Notes: generated from the letters alone by a model not told the origin. Numbered from the stretch's first letter, positions 49,551 through 59,457 are shown. The stretch is 59,586 nucleotides of DNA from Caldilineaceae bacterium (GCA_022824025.1 JAJEBF010000015.1:1-59586), one strand, 5' to 3'. A program made the numbers and translations.

Positions 49551-51470
49551 TCAGGCCTCCTGACGCTCGGACAGTTCGGCCCAACGGTTGAAGGCCGATT
49601 CCAGCGAAGTTTCGACCTCTGTCAGTTTGGCTGACAGGCTCTGCAGGGTCTGGTAATCGCTTCCGCTTTCGTTGATCTGCTGCTGCAGACGCAACTGTTC
49701 CTCTTCCCAACCGGCGATTTCCGTTTCCAGACGCGCCAACTCCTGGCTTTCCTTCCAACTCAATTTCATCGTTGCCGCGGCCGCGCGCGGCTTCGTGTCC
49801 GCCTGCCCATTTTGGGTGGGCGGAACTGACGCGAGTCGACTTGGCGCATCCACGGCGGGGCGAGCGTCCTTGTCCTGGTTGTAGAGGCGCCGGTAGGTTG
49901 CGTAGGGGGCGGGGTAGCGCTTGCCCAGACGTCCGTCTTCGAAGGGAATGATGAAGTCGACGGTGCGGTCGAGAAAGTAGCGGTCGTGGCTGGCGACGAG
50001 GAGGCAGCCGGTAAAGGCGTCCAGAAACTCTTCGAGGACGGTGAGCGTTTGCACGTCCAGATCGTTTGTCGGCTCGTCCAGGAGCAGCACGTTGGGCTGG
50101 TGGATCAACGTGCGCAGGAGGTAGAGACGGCGGCGTTCGCCTCCGCTGAGGCTGCCGATGCGCCCCCACTGCATCTTGCGCGGAAATAGAAACCACTCCA
50201 ACATCTGGGGGGCCTCTACACGGCTGCCGTCGCGCGCTTGAATCAGCGGCGCCTCCTCTTCAATGAACTCGAGCAGGCGCTGCGCGTCGTTCAGGTCGCG
50301 CGTCTGCTGGTCGTAGTAGCCGAGCCGTACGGTCTCCCCCCACTTGATATGACCCGCGTCGACTTTGACTTTGCCGGCCAGCAGGTCGAGGAAGGTGCTC
50401 TTGCCGGCGCCGTTGGGACCGAGGAGGCCGATGCGGTCGCCCGGTTCCAGCGCAAAGTCAACCCGGTCCACCGCAGGCACGCCGTCGTATGTCTTGGTCA
50501 GCCCTTTGGCGGCGAGGACGCTTTTGCCCAGCCGGCGGGTAGCCAGGGCCATCGCGACACGGTCGGTGTCGGAGTCGTAGTGGATGCGCTGGAGCTCGAC
50601 GGCCCGTTGCTGGCGCGCCTTCTGCTTGGTGCCTCGGGCCATCGGCGTCCGCCGGATCCAGTCGAGCTCTCGTTTGAGGAGCTTCTGGCGTTGGCGCTCC
50701 TGTACGGCCAGGCGTTCGTGGCGCAGTTGGCGGAGCTCCAGGTAACGGCTGTAGTTGCCGGTGTAGGAGACAAGCTCGCGGCGGTCCAGTTCGACGATGC
50801 GATGGACGACGCTGTCGAGGAAATGGCGATCGTGGGTGACCATGAGGAGCGCGCCGGGCGCGGCGGTGAGGTAGTTCTCCAGCCACTCGATCGTCCCGAT
50901 GTCGATATGATTGGTGGGTTCGTCCAGGACCAGCAGATCGGCTCGGTCGATCAAGGCTCGCGCCAGGGCTACGCGTTTGCGCTGCCCGCCGCTGAGCGTT
51001 TCGATGCGGGCGTCGAAATCGGTGATGCCCAACTTTGTGAGGATGGATTTTGCGTTGGCCGCGGCTGCCCAACCGTCGCTGCGCGCCAACTCTTCGGAAA
51101 GTTCCAGCAGTTGCTGCTGGAGGGCCCCGCTGGCCGGGTCCTGCTCGAGGCGCTGGCTGACGCGTTCATAGTCTCGCAGGAGGCGCATTTGGGGCGAGTT
51201 GCTGCGGAAAAGCTGCTCCAGAACGGTGGCGCTTTCGTCCAGCTGCGGCTCCTGCTGCACCATTTCGATGCGCACGCCTCCCCAAACGGTGACGCCGCCG
51301 TTGTCGGGCGCCTCAAGGCCGGCTATGATTCTCAGGAGAGTCGTCTTGCCGCTGCCGTTGACGCCGATGAGGCCAATGCGTTCGCCGGCATTGATGGAGA
51401 GTGACACCGCATCGAGCAACAGCCGCTCGGAGAACTGCTTGGAGACGTTTTCGAGGGTAAGGAGGTTCAT
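49551..51470 (-). CDS. ABC-F family ATPase (Uup-like)
   Basis: This 639-aa protein has two ATPase cassettes and no membrane segment. Cassette 1 has Walker A 'GVNGSGKTTLL' near residue 37 and signature 'LSGGQRKRVALARAL' near 158. Cassette 2 has 'GPNGAGKSTFL' near 350 and 'LSGGERRRLYLLRTL' near 445. A charged inter-domain linker lies between them, and a C-terminal coiled coil ('LARLETEIAGWEEEQLRLQQ') is typical of Uup. ABC-F proteins act on the ribosome or, for Uup, on branched DNA and ribosome assembly. Its ATG overlaps the stop of the acyl-CoA synthetase by four bases. Confidence 0.9.
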   Translation of the reverse strand: MNLLTLENVSKQFSERLLLDAVSLSINAGERIGLIGVNGSGKTTLLRIIAGLEAPDNGGVTVWGGVRIEMVQQEPQLDESATVLEQLFRSNSPQMRLLRDYERVSQRLEQDPASGALQQQLLELSEELARSDGWAAAANAKSILTKLGITDFDARIETLSGGQRKRVALARALIDRADLLVLDEPTNHIDIGTIEWLENYLTAAPGALLMVTHDRHFLDSVVHRIVELDRRELVSYTGNYSRYLELRQLRHERLAVQERQRQKLLKRELDWIRRTPMARGTKQKARQQRAVELQRIHYDSDTDRVAMALATRRLGKSVLAAKGLTKTYDGVPAVDRVDFALEPGDRIGLLGPNGAGKSTFLDLLAGKVKVDAGHIKWGETVRLGYYDQQTRDLNDAQRLLEFIEEEAPLIQARDGSRVEAPQMLEWFLFPRKMQWGRIGSLSGGERRRLYLLRTLIHQPNVLLLDEPTNDLDVQTLTVLEEFLDAFTGCLLVASHDRYFLDRTVDFIIPFEDGRLGKRYPAPYATYRRLYNQDKDARPAVDAPSRLASVPPTQNGQADTKPRAAAATMKLSWKESQELARLETEIAGWEEEQLRLQQQINESGSDYQTLQSLSAKLTEVETSLESAFNRWAELSERQEA

Positions 51471-53440
51471 GCCGACTTCTGGATTGCCTGCAGGGTGGCG
51501 GGGTCTTCGAGCGCGCTGATGTCGCCCAGTTCTTCGCCCAGGTAAGCGGCCCGGATGAGACGGTGCATCACCTTGGCATTGCGGGTTTTGGGGAGCGCGG
51601 CGCAGAATCTGACCTCTTTGGGTCTAAGCGGGCGCCCCAATTCGGTGGTGATGCGCTCCTGCAGCGTCGTACGCAAAGATTCACTGGCGTCGACACCTGG
51701 TTGGAGGACGGCGAACACGACGACATCGTTGTCCTTCACAGGGTGGGGCACGGCGACAGCTGCGGATTCGGTCACGGCCGGATGGGCATTCACCAGAGTT
51801 TCGACTTCAGCCGGGCCGAGCCGCTTGCCAGCGATATTGATGGTGTCGTCGCTGCGGCCGAGTATGAACCACATGTCGTCTGCGTCAATGGCGCAGAAAT
51901 CGCCGTGGACCCATACGCCCTCAAAGCGGCGCCAGTAGGTGTCGAGATAACGCTCGTTGTCGCCCCAGAAGCCGCGTGTCATCCCGATCCAGGGTTGACG
52001 GACGATGAGGTCGCCCACCTGTCCGCGCACGGGGCTGCCGGATTCGTCGACGACATCGGCATCCATACCTGGAATGGGCCCGCCAAAGGCGGCAGGCTTG
52101 AGCGGTTTGAAAAAGTTGCCCGCGAGGATGCCGCCGCTGATTTCGGTGCCGCCGGTATAGTTGAGGATCGGCTTGCGGCCTTCGAGCGCATGATCGAAAA
52201 TCCAGCGCCAGCTGGCAGGGCCCCAGGGGCTTCCGGTGGAGCCGACTGCCCGGAGTCGGGACAGGTCGTGCCGGGTAACGAAATCGGCGCCGTGGGGCAT
52301 GAGCGTCCGCACCAGCATCGGCGAGAGGCCCAGAAGCGTGATGCCGTGCCTGGCGCAGAGTTCCCACACGCGGTCGACAGATGGATAGTCGCCGGCGCCG
52401 TCGAAAAAAAACATGGAGGCCCGGTTGAGCAGCGTGCCAAGGACGAGCCACGGTCCCATCATCCAGCCCATATCGGTCATCCAGTACACACGGTCACCCG
52501 GTTTGACATCCATCGCGTGGCGCATATCCTGTGCCGCTTTGATGGGAAAGCCGCAGTGGGTGTGGACGGCGCCCTTGGGCGGACCGGTGGTGCCGCTTGT
52601 ATAGATGATCATAAGGGGATCTTCGGCGGCGGTCGGGGTGGTCTCGGCCTCGTCAGCTTGTGATGGAACCAGTTCATGCCACCAGTGGTCCCGTTGCTCC
52701 TGCCAGGCGATCCGCGATGCGGACGAGGAGGCGGGGAGCCGCTTGGCGACAATTACGTGGCGGACGCTGGGTACGTCTGCCAGCGCCATGTCCAAAGTCG
52801 ATTTCATTCTCACCGGCTGTCCCCGGCGCAGGAACCCGTCCGCGGTGAAGACGGCTTTGGCGCCCCCGTCCTGGAGGCGGCTGCGGATGGCGGACCGGCC
52901 GTACCCGCTGAAAAGGGGCAGGATGATGCCGCCAATCTTTATCACGGCGAGAAAGGCGATGGCAAGTTCGGGGATCATCGGCATGTACAGCCCGATGGCA
53001 TCGCCTTTGCCCAGTCCCAGGCCGCGCAAGGCGTTGGCGCAACGGCAAACTTCCCGGTGGAGTTGAGCGTAGGTAAGGGTGGCGGTTCGGCCCTCTTCCC
53101 CTTCCCAAATGAACGCAATCTGGGACGCGGCGGCGGACTCCTGCCACTTGTCGAGGCAGTTGTCGATGATGTTCATCTGTCCGTCGACACACCAGCGGGC
53201 GAAGGGCGCGCCTTCGGAAAGATCGACGACCTGCGAATAGGGACGGGTAAACCTGATATCAAGATCCTCCATCACGGCATCCCAGAACCAACTGATATCC
53301 TCGAACGAGCGCGTCAGCAACGCATCATAGGAACCGATCGCGTGCCGATCCATAAACTGTTGCAGATTGCTTTGCGCGATCCAGTCAGGATTCGGCTGCC
53401 AAGCTATGTCCTGGCCGAAGGGAAAAGTGTGGGTGGACAT
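51467..53440 (-). CDS. Acetyl/acyl-CoA synthetase, AMP-forming
   Basis: This 657-aa member of the Acs/propionyl-CoA synthetase group activates a short carboxylic acid as an acyl-adenylate and passes it to CoA. 'IIYTSGTTGPPKGAVHTH' is the ATP-binding loop near residue 278. 'YWMTDMGWMMGPWLVLGTLL' and 'NYTGGTEISGGI' are near 310 and 422. 'GVWVHGDFCAIDADDMWFIL', 'GRSDDTINIAGKRLGPAEVE' and the catalytic-Lys region 'KTRNAKVMHR' are in the C-terminal domain. It is translationally coupled to the ABC-F gene, an unusual pairing with no obvious functional reason. Confidence 0.9.
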   Translation of the reverse strand: MSTHTFPFGQDIAWQPNPDWIAQSNLQQFMDRHAIGSYDALLTRSFEDISWFWDAVMEDLDIRFTRPYSQVVDLSEGAPFARWCVDGQMNIIDNCLDKWQESAAASQIAFIWEGEEGRTATLTYAQLHREVCRCANALRGLGLGKGDAIGLYMPMIPELAIAFLAVIKIGGIILPLFSGYGRSAIRSRLQDGGAKAVFTADGFLRRGQPVRMKSTLDMALADVPSVRHVIVAKRLPASSSASRIAWQEQRDHWWHELVPSQADEAETTPTAAEDPLMIIYTSGTTGPPKGAVHTHCGFPIKAAQDMRHAMDVKPGDRVYWMTDMGWMMGPWLVLGTLLNRASMFFFDGAGDYPSVDRVWELCARHGITLLGLSPMLVRTLMPHGADFVTRHDLSRLRAVGSTGSPWGPASWRWIFDHALEGRKPILNYTGGTEISGGILAGNFFKPLKPAAFGGPIPGMDADVVDESGSPVRGQVGDLIVRQPWIGMTRGFWGDNERYLDTYWRRFEGVWVHGDFCAIDADDMWFILGRSDDTINIAGKRLGPAEVETLVNAHPAVTESAAVAVPHPVKDNDVVVFAVLQPGVDASESLRTTLQERITTELGRPLRPKEVRFCAALPKTRNAKVMHRLIRAAYLGEELGDISALEDPATLQAIQKSA

Positions 53441-53774
53441 GACCTGTTTCGATGTGGGGCTGGCATCATCTTCGCGTACCTTGGTATCGGCCTATTATAG
53501 CGGAGAGAGGCGGAAACAGGGAAGGGTGGGGATGTGCAGTCCAAATCCCGTCCCAATCCCCCCACCCCCCACCGCACAGAAACACTCCACCAACCTGAGA
53601 CGCCAACACAGTCCCCGCGCCCTTCCCCGGCGGTTCCTCTGCCCTTCTCCGTGTCCCTCCGTGGATCAAAAAGGTGTTGCCGTTCCCCGCAGTTCCCCGC
53701 CCCACTCCTGGCCCCTTGCCCCTCACCCCTGCAGTGGAGACATTGCGGTCTGCTGAAGGACTGCGGTTTGGCGG
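53441..53774. other. Low-complexity intergenic stretch
   Basis: These 334 bases are C-rich. They contain phrases such as CCTCCGTGGATCAAA and CCCCGCAGTTCCCC that recur elsewhere in the window (compare 36420-36450). No gene is seen. The minus-strand promoter of the acyl-CoA synthetase must lie in the first part; TATTATAG near 53493-53500 is a possible AT-rich box. Confidence 0.4.
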
Positions 53775-54557
53775 TTACGCGAGTAGGGGAAACTGCAAAC
53801 TGACTGGGTCCTGAAGCGCTGCCCAGATAGAGACGGCGATCAGGGCCTGTCCGGGGACGCGGAGCAACTGGGCAGCGGCGTTGCTCGATGAGGGGAGCCC
53901 GTGCCGGTTTCCCTGTGCAGCTGGCCTGGACCTTGGTGAAAACGACAGGCTGGAGCCCAGTTCGAGCAGGAGAAGCAGATCGCCGGAGACGAGGAGAAAC
54001 GCGCCCGCTGCCAGAACGCCGAAACGGGGGCCGGTAAGGGCGAGACCGACGGCGAGGCCTGTGGCGGAGGAGAGCAGGAGCGCGAACGCGGCGGCCGTCC
54101 ACGCCTGAACAGGACTTTGGCGGCGTGTTCGCAGAAGAACGGCGCCGGCGGCCGCTGCGCCGACGAGCAGTCCCAGGGACAGAAAAAGTATGCGTACGCT
54201 TTCGAGGGTTGCGCCATATTGCGCGACGGCAACGGCGTACAGAAGGTAACCGACAGCGATGGCGGCGATGCCGACCACCGAGAGCCGGGACCTGCTCCTG
54301 CCTGCAAGCTGGCCGCCCACCAGGCTCAGCGTGATGGAAGCGGCGATGCCGGAGGCGTAGCGGGCGTCTTCCGCGCCGGGGCGGGTGAGGAGAAAACCGT
54401 ACCAGGGCAGGAGGAGCAGAACCAGCGCGGAGGCAACCTGGATCCTGTGAGGGAGGAACGGCCGGCGCCGGCGTTTCCTGCCGAAGAAAAGACCGCCGGC
54501 GAAGAGCGAGGCCCAGATGATTAGGAGAACCCAGGCGATGACATCGAGGACGGGCAT
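53775..54557 (-). CDS. Multi-pass membrane protein, unknown
   Basis: From ATG 54557 the protein is 260 aa with about eight hydrophobic helices, for example 'VIAWVLLIIWASLFAGGLFF', 'IQVASALVLLLLPWYGFLLT' and 'FGVLAAGAFLLVSGDLLLLL'. A basic loop with 'GRKRRRRPF' lies after the first helix. The layout recalls DmsC-type or other eight-helix integral proteins, but no cofactor ligand pattern is evident. Upstream in-frame ATGs would add 7 or 22 residues. Confidence 0.6.
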   Translation of the reverse strand: MPVLDVIAWVLLIIWASLFAGGLFFGRKRRRRPFLPHRIQVASALVLLLLPWYGFLLTRPGAEDARYASGIAASITLSLVGGQLAGRSRSRLSVVGIAAIAVGYLLYAVAVAQYGATLESVRILFLSLGLLVGAAAAGAVLLRTRRQSPVQAWTAAAFALLLSSATGLAVGLALTGPRFGVLAAGAFLLVSGDLLLLLELGSSLSFSPRSRPAAQGNRHGLPSSSNAAAQLLRVPGQALIAVSIWAALQDPVSLQFPLLA

Positions 54558-54626
54558 TGGAGGCTCGGTTAAGGCCATGGCCCGGCGGCAGGAGGGGGGA
54601 ACAGGCCAGGGCAGGCCCGGCACCCT

Positions 54627-55280
54627 TCACTTCCCACTATCTTCGTCTCGTTGCGGGGCCGTGTAGCCGAGCAGCTGCGGTTCGGCCCAGACAGCCCAGT
54701 TCCAGCGGCTGTTGCCCAGGCCGTCGGTCATCAGTTGGAGGACTGCCTGCTGGCCTGCCTGATTCGGCAGATCGATAGCGAAGCGCTCCCACTCGCAGCT
54801 CTGTTTGGTACGGCTCCAGATGCGTACCCCGTTGAGAAGGACGCGGAAGGCGCAGTGGTTGTCGTCCTGCATCTGGGCGCCGTCGCGGATACCGATCGCG
54901 AACTGCATGCGCAGACGCTTCACCTCCGAAGGGACGCGCAGGTCATATTCGACGACGGCGCTGCCCTCTACGGGAGGATGCTGCCAGAGCGCCGGTTGCT
55001 GCACCATGCCACAACTGGCCGTGCCGACGCGCACTTCCATCAGGTCGGGCGCGCGGGTGGCGCTATGGCGGGATTGGGGAAACAGCGCCAACAGGTCACA
55101 TTTCCATTCGAGGGCAAACCCGGCTTCGTCACTGCTCTCCTCTTCGAGAAGACTCTGCCACAGTTCCTCCTGCCATTTGAGGTAGCCCAGATACTGGGAA
55201 AGCTGCAGGAGGGAGTGTTCGTTCAGATCGTGGATTCGCCGGATCACGGCATCCAATGTTTCCTGCTGGGGCCTGGTCAT
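54627..55280 (-). CDS. Unknown protein with beta-sandwich-like domain
   Basis: This 217-aa protein has an N-terminal helical segment of about 50 residues ('IHDLNEHSLLQLSQYLGYLK'), then a domain of about 140 residues with 'VVEYDLRVPSEVKRLRMQFA', 'CAFRVLLNGVRIWSRTKQ' and 'GQQAVLQLMTDGLGNSRWNW'. The second part resembles the carbohydrate-binding NPCBM-type jelly roll seen in extracellular enzymes, but there is no signal peptide. Function is unknown. It lies in a minus-strand run with the membrane protein and the HNH gene. Confidence 0.55.
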   Translation of the reverse strand: MTRPQQETLDAVIRRIHDLNEHSLLQLSQYLGYLKWQEELWQSLLEEESSDEAGFALEWKCDLLALFPQSRHSATRAPDLMEVRVGTASCGMVQQPALWQHPPVEGSAVVEYDLRVPSEVKRLRMQFAIGIRDGAQMQDDNHCAFRVLLNGVRIWSRTKQSCEWERFAIDLPNQAGQQAVLQLMTDGLGNSRWNWAVWAEPQLLGYTAPQRDEDSGK

Positions 55281-55341
55281 GGAGGTCTCGTGCGGGTGAT
55301 TCCTGGTATCGGGTGGAGGCAGGCCTGTCAGTTGAGGCCGG

Positions 55342-55851
55342 CTAGATCGCTGCGTTCATCATCGTCTCCCAGCGGGAGGCGGCGGTTGGATTGCTCAAGA
55401 GAACGAGAGCGACATAGGTCGGTTCAAACGGACGTCGTATCAACTTCATGCCCGCTTCGCGGGGGCTCATGCCCCCCTTTTTGCAGTTACAGCGTTTGCA
55501 GGCGGTGGCCAGGTTGGTCCAGCTATGATCGCCGCCGCGGCAGCGGGGGATCACGTGGTCTACGGTTAACGCCTGTTTGCCGGGTGTTTCCCCACAGTAC
55601 TGACAGGTGTATGCGTCTCTGAGGATTACGGCGCTGCGCGTGGGAGGCACCGAGCGATGCGGCAATCGGACGTAGCGGGTGAGACGGATCACCAGCGGTT
55701 CGGGCAGGGCCTGGTTGGCGCTGTGCAGCAAACGTTCGGTTGCCTCAACCAGCTCTGCCTTTTCCCGTAGCAGCAGTACGATTGCGCGCCGCACAGAGAC
55801 GAGGCTCAATGGTTCGAATGTTGCATTCAGTACCAGCACGGAACGGGACAT
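55342..55851 (-). CDS. HNH endonuclease-domain protein
   Basis: This 169-aa protein has an HNH nuclease fold with two zinc-binding Cys pairs. '[20 protein letters not shown]' has the Asp-His of the first motif near residue 105, and '[14 protein letters not shown]' has the closing Asn and Cys pair. The N-terminal part ('[20 protein letters not shown]') is the common prefix of a widespread, mostly uncharacterised housekeeping HNH family in cyanobacteria and Chloroflexota. It probably nicks or cuts DNA, perhaps in repair. Confidence 0.9.
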   Translation of the reverse strand: MSRSVLVLNATFEPLSLVSVRRAIVLLLREKAELVEATERLLHSANQALPEPLVIRLTRYVRLPHRSVPPTRSAVILRDAYTCQYCGETPGKQALTVDHVIPRCRGGDHSWTNLATACKRCNCKKGGMSPREAGMKLIRRPFEPTYVALVLLSNPTAASRWETMMNAAI

Positions 55852-55984
55852 GATATTGGCGAAGACGTGTTGATGGTGTTTTGGAAGCGTGGGAAATGGG
55901 CAAAGTCAGGTAAGCCCCCGTGTTGCCCCGCGGTCGACTGTGCGCAGCTTCGTGAAGTCGGACGGGAACCCCGCTGGGAGCGGA

Positions 55985-56473
55985 TTATGCCAAAACCACG
56001 ACGCGGGCCCTAATGATTACCTCCATGAGAAAAAAGCAGACGATTGCAAACAGAACTGTCTTCACATTTTCATCACGCAACCGGCTCAGGTAAAGGTAGG
56101 CTGCGGGCAGTGTGATGACGGCGACGGTCGCGTAGAGAATGTGCACGAATCCGCGTGACAGATTTGCGGACAGGCCCTGCCCGTAGAGTACCCACCCCAG
56201 CAGAAAGTTGGCGGCGATGAGCAACTCGCCGATTACGGCGGCGCCGTACCAGCTGCTGTCAAGCGGGCGGGCGCGAATGCGGAGCCAGATGGCCCATACG
56301 CCCAAGGCGATAAAGAAGAAGATGCCGGATTGGGCAAGGCCCCCATGGATGTCGCTCAGAGTTTCCACCGTAACAAAAGAGGTTGATGACCTTAGCGTTT
56401 CAGGAATCGGCTCTTCGGTGTCAGCCCGCTTGCCGGCATGAACGTCATAGGGATTACCGCTGCGGGTGGACAC
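55985..56473 (-). CDS. Small four-helix membrane protein, unknown
   Basis: This 162-aa protein has a polar N-terminus (about 1-45) and then four hydrophobic helices: '[18 protein letters not shown]', '[20 protein letters not shown]', '[20 protein letters not shown]' and '[20 protein letters not shown]'. A His in 'IHGGLAQSG' and another in 'GFVHILYA' sit near helix ends, as in haem- or quinone-associated membrane proteins, but no family can be named. GTG 56473 overlaps the end of the upstream lipoprotein gene by 20 bases, so coupled translation is likely. Confidence 0.65.
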   Translation of the reverse strand: MSTRSGNPYDVHAGKRADTEEPIPETLRSSTSFVTVETLSDIHGGLAQSGIFFFIALGVWAIWLRIRARPLDSSWYGAAVIGELLIAANFLLGWVLYGQGLSANLSRGFVHILYATVAVITLPAAYLYLSRLRDENVKTVLFAIVCFFLMEVIIRARVVVLA

Positions 56474-57851
56474 TCAGGTACTGGTGCAGCACAGACTCCA
56501 CATGTCCGCCGATTTCATATGATTCCCAGCCGGGGCTGGCGGCCAAGGCGAAAATGCAACCGCCGAGGACGTACGGATCCTGTTGCATCGCCTGATCGTA
56601 CCAGACAAGCTGTTCCGCGTAGGCGCCGGGTCCCCAGGAACCGAAGCCGTGTTGCGCCCAATAGGTTTGAAAGTGCTGCCATCCTTTGGCGTCGGGCGGG
56701 CCTGGCCGGTTGGTTACCAGGCCGTCCACGCCCAGCTCGGTCATGACGAGGGGGATGGCGCGGCCGGCGGGCTTCAGGAGCTGATTGTAGACTTGGCGGT
56801 ATCGCAAAGTCAGCCAGCCGGAGTCATGGGGCGCGACGCCTGGGTAGCGCCCCTGTCCTTCACGAGTACTGGCGAAATAGATGGTTGGGGCGGAGTACTC
56901 GTGCAGCCCCAGCCACCCGTCGTGGGCCTGGGCTTCGGCGATGGCGGGCAAAAAGTGCTCCCACATTTCGAGGGGGGGCTGCCCTGTGCCAAAGTTGCCG
57001 ATCACGCTGCGCAGACCGCCATGGGCGAGGAGCCGGGTGCGTTCGGCTTCAAATTCGGCCAGGCGTTTGAACTCGTCCAGGTTTCCGGCCACCGGCTCGT
57101 TGTAGGCTTCCCAACCGTCGTAATGGAGGCGGCGTTCGGGGTGATCGGCGATGGGCCAGAGACGGTTGACGAAGTCCTGCGCGGCCGCCTTCGGGTTGAG
57201 ATTTTGCAGCTGCAGCTGGGGCAGGTCGATGCGGCCAATCAGCTTGGTTGTCGGAGCCGTCTCTTTGATCTGACGGGCGAAACGGAAGTCCAGCTCCAGT
57301 GTCTTGACGACGGAGACGCCGCCGCTGCGCAGCAGGTTGAAGACGCTGGGATGGTTGCGGGTAATGAAAAGTCCCAGCTTGCTGGGCGGCCCCGGCGGAA
57401 AGGGAGTCACGGTCGGCGTCGGCGTGTAGGTCGGCGTCGGGGGGACGGTGGTATCGGTCGGGAAAGGTGTCGTCGTGGGGAAAGGTGTCTCGGTGGGAAT
57501 GGGCGTGACCGTCGCTTTGGGCGGTGTTGGCGGGAAGGCGGGCGCGGCGGGGCGCAGCCCCCTCATTTCGACCCAGGGCAGATAGCCGTGATACGAGCCG
57601 GGGGTGGATGAAGGCGCGGGCAAGGAGGCTGCGTCGAGCGACGGCTCTCCGTTGCCGCAGGCGCCGACAAGCATGCCAAGCCCAGCGGCCGCGGCCGCCA
57701 GGAAACGGCGGCGAGACCAGACGGGCTCCCCTTTCCGAGGGCCAGCCTGTCTCTGCCGGGGCGGTTTGGACCCTGGAAATGGCTCGGTATTCGGCTCGGA
57801 ATCTCTGTTTCCGTCCTTGCTTGAAGAGGTGGGAAGGTTCTCTCCTGTCAT
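56454..57851 (-). CDS. Tat-type lipoprotein with glycoside-hydrolase-like domain
   Basis: From ATG 57851 the protein is about 465 aa. The signal has a twin-arginine motif '[16 protein letters not shown]' and ends in the lipobox 'LVGAC', so it is exported folded and lipid-anchored. A long Pro/Thr linker (about 125-158, '[18 protein letters not shown]') precedes a domain of about 310 residues. The domain has '[20 protein letters not shown]' carrying an Asn-Glu-Pro, the acid/base motif of clan-A TIM-barrel glycosidases, and '[14 protein letters not shown]' with a second candidate Glu. Hydrolysis of a surface polysaccharide is plausible. The two Glu residues should be tested by alignment. Confidence 0.7.
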   Translation of the reverse strand: MTGENLPTSSSKDGNRDSEPNTEPFPGSKPPRQRQAGPRKGEPVWSRRRFLAAAAAGLGMLVGACGNGEPSLDAASLPAPSSTPGSYHGYLPWVEMRGLRPAAPAFPPTPPKATVTPIPTETPFPTTTPFPTDTTVPPTPTYTPTPTVTPFPPGPPSKLGLFITRNHPSVFNLLRSGGVSVVKTLELDFRFARQIKETAPTTKLIGRIDLPQLQLQNLNPKAAAQDFVNRLWPIADHPERRLHYDGWEAYNEPVAGNLDEFKRLAEFEAERTRLLAHGGLRSVIGNFGTGQPPLEMWEHFLPAIAEAQAHDGWLGLHEYSAPTIYFASTREGQGRYPGVAPHDSGWLTLRYRQVYNQLLKPAGRAIPLVMTELGVDGLVTNRPGPPDAKGWQHFQTYWAQHGFGSWGPGAYAEQLVWYDQAMQQDPYVLGGCIFALAASPGWESYEIGGHVESVLHQYLSVHPQR

Positions 57852-57958
57852 GCGATTACTATAGCACCGAGTCGGCAGCGGTTCAAAGTATCGGGTACAG
57901 TTGTCCAAGCCGGACCATTCGCCGGAGCCCGCGTCCGGCCATCACTGGGAGAGACTGA

Positions 57959-58345
57959 TTAAAATGGCAGCGGGATGAGAGTGAAATCGACTTCGGCAGC
58001 GGCGGCCTGAACGGACTTAGCCCGATGCCAACTGGCCCCGTCCCGGCTCATGCGGTCGAAGAGCGGAGCAGAGTCACATACGCGCCAGGCTTTCTTGTTC
58101 TTTGCGGCCCAGGTGTAGCCCAACGCCATATCGCGATGGAAGTGGGCTTTACTGGCATAGACCAAACGAGTCTCCCGGCGGCAGTGTTGCGCATGCAACT
58201 CTTGAAATCGTTCCATGGAGGCCGCACGTTTCTGGGGGCGGCCTTCTTGAGCGCCTTCTGGCACTTCTTCCAATGCGTCTGCGCTGCCTGAGGAATCTGA
58301 GGTGTGAATTGCTTGGGACCAGATTTTGGGGTAGCATTGTGGCGG
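57959..58345 (-). pseudogene. IS630-family transposase remnant
   Basis: The minus-strand frame encodes 'LVYASKAHFHRDMALGYTWA' and 'AWRVCDSAPLFDRMS', matching the DDE core of IS630 transposases. The catalytic Asp-Glu of the usual 'ADEAHFH' is changed to Ser-Lys. No intact N-terminal helix-turn-helix region is present in this frame and the C-terminus is broken. It is a dead copy, unlike the apparently intact IS630 start at the window's end. Confidence 0.75.
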
Positions 58346-58424
58346 AGAGGCGCCGAGCATTAAACGCGCGTGGATGCTTCTGCGCCTTACAATGCCACTG
58401 AGGCAGTCTGGCAGATCCTGCGCA

Positions 58425-58859
58425 ATGACAGAAACTTCTCCTTTTGCCGTCATCATAGCAGACTGGTGGGAATCCTTTCCACCACGATCAAGATCTCGGG
58501 GAAATATCGCGGGCGGACTCGTCATTCTTGAAAACCTGCGTGACAACTTCGATTTGGACATTGAGGCGCATAAGGCTACCGGCAGCGATCAGTTAAGGAA
58601 TGCAAGCCGCCAAAACGTCCAAAAAATACTGGCGCGCTTTGGCGAGGAAAGAACCCTGTTGCAAGAGGGAGGTCGAACAAATCGCGGCTTGATGAAGAAT
58701 CTCCAGCCTCTGCTGCAAGCGCTTGCGGACGCTGGTATGGATCAACTCTCCCTGGAAACCAGGGAGAGTGAAATAGGAAATCTGCAAGCAGTTCTTGCCG
58801 ACAAAGCGCGAGATATCTTCAACGCAGAAAAATTACTTTCGACTTTAGGCTCGGCATGA
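58425..58859 (+). CDS. DUF4928-like protein of a restriction-modification operon
   Basis: The protein is 144 aa from ATG 58425. 'SRGNIAGGLVILENLRDNFD' and 'ASRQNVQKILARFGEERTLL' lead to 'QEGGRTNRGLMKNLQPLLQA', the signature of DUF4928 proteins, which are found next to cytosine methyltransferases and are thought to be part of restriction systems. Typical members are longer (about 300 aa, from memory), so this one lacks the C-terminal half or is a short variant. Its stop overlaps the next start (ATGA). An in-frame start at 58374 exists but lies in IS debris. Confidence 0.7.
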   Translation: MTETSPFAVIIADWWESFPPRSRSRGNIAGGLVILENLRDNFDLDIEAHKATGSDQLRNASRQNVQKILARFGEERTLLQEGGRTNRGLMKNLQPLLQALADAGMDQLSLETRESEIGNLQAVLADKARDIFNAEKLLSTLGSA

Positions 58860-58999
58860 CATCACAAGAGCTGGTTGGCGCGATTTTGGCGTCGGCTCGC
58901 AAACGACTGAGAACCGGCGAAGTCGCGGAATATCTGGTTGGAGCAAAGCGCCGCCGACCGACAGACGGAAGAACAGAGAGATTTTCAGATCAACGATAA
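58856..58999 (+). CDS. 47-aa coupled small protein in the restriction-modification operon
   Basis: ATG 58856 overlaps the DUF4928 stop (ATGA), and its TAA overlaps the methyltransferase ATG (TAATG), so it is coupled at both ends. The protein begins 'MTSQELVGAILASARKRLRT' and ends with a basic tail ('GAKRRRPTDGRTERF'). The family is not recognised. It may be a control protein, or a leftover of the DUF4928 C-terminus split by a frameshift. Confidence 0.55.
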   Translation: MTSQELVGAILASARKRLRTGEVAEYLVGAKRRRPTDGRTERFSDQR

Positions 59000-59457
59000 T
59001 GTCATTAAGAACTCTGTCTAGCGGACCAACAGATCTGCCCATGACTTTCGTAGAGTATTTCGCAGGTATTGGTCTCTTTCGCATGGGCCTTGAAGCGGCG
59101 GGCTGGCAGGTCGTCTTTGCAAATGACTGGAGCCCCGAACGCGAGCAGATGTATAAGGGCTTTTTTGACGAAAGTTACAAGGCGCAAGACATTTTTTCCT
59201 TGGCAGCCGAGGAAATTCCGCAAGCGACATTGGCGACATGTTCCTTCCCCTGTATCGATCTGTCGCTGGCCGGCAAGGGCGAAGGCATAAACGGAAAACA
59301 CTCGGGCGCCTTCTGGGGATTCTATGAAATTCTGGCAAAACAAGGAGAGAAGGCTCCGCAGATTATTCTGTTGGAAAATGTAACAGGGTGGTTGTATTCC
59401 AATGGAGGCCAGGACTTTTGCGCGACAGCGAAATCTCTTAATGAACTAGTGGTATAA
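58999..59457 (+). pseudogene. DNA cytosine-5 methyltransferase, truncated by IS630
   Basis: The first 150 residues of a C5-methyltransferase are intact. Motif I is 'FVEYFAGIGLFRMGLEAAGW' near 17-36, the catalytic 'CSFPCIDLSLAG' (motif IV, with the Pro-Cys nucleophile) is near 81, and 'IILLENVTGWL' (motif VI) is near 122. The frame ends at 'LNEL' plus two residues, where IS630-like DNA begins, so motifs VIII-X and the target-recognition domain are lost. A second start at ATG 59041 is possible; the TAATG overlap favours 58999. Confidence 0.85.
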
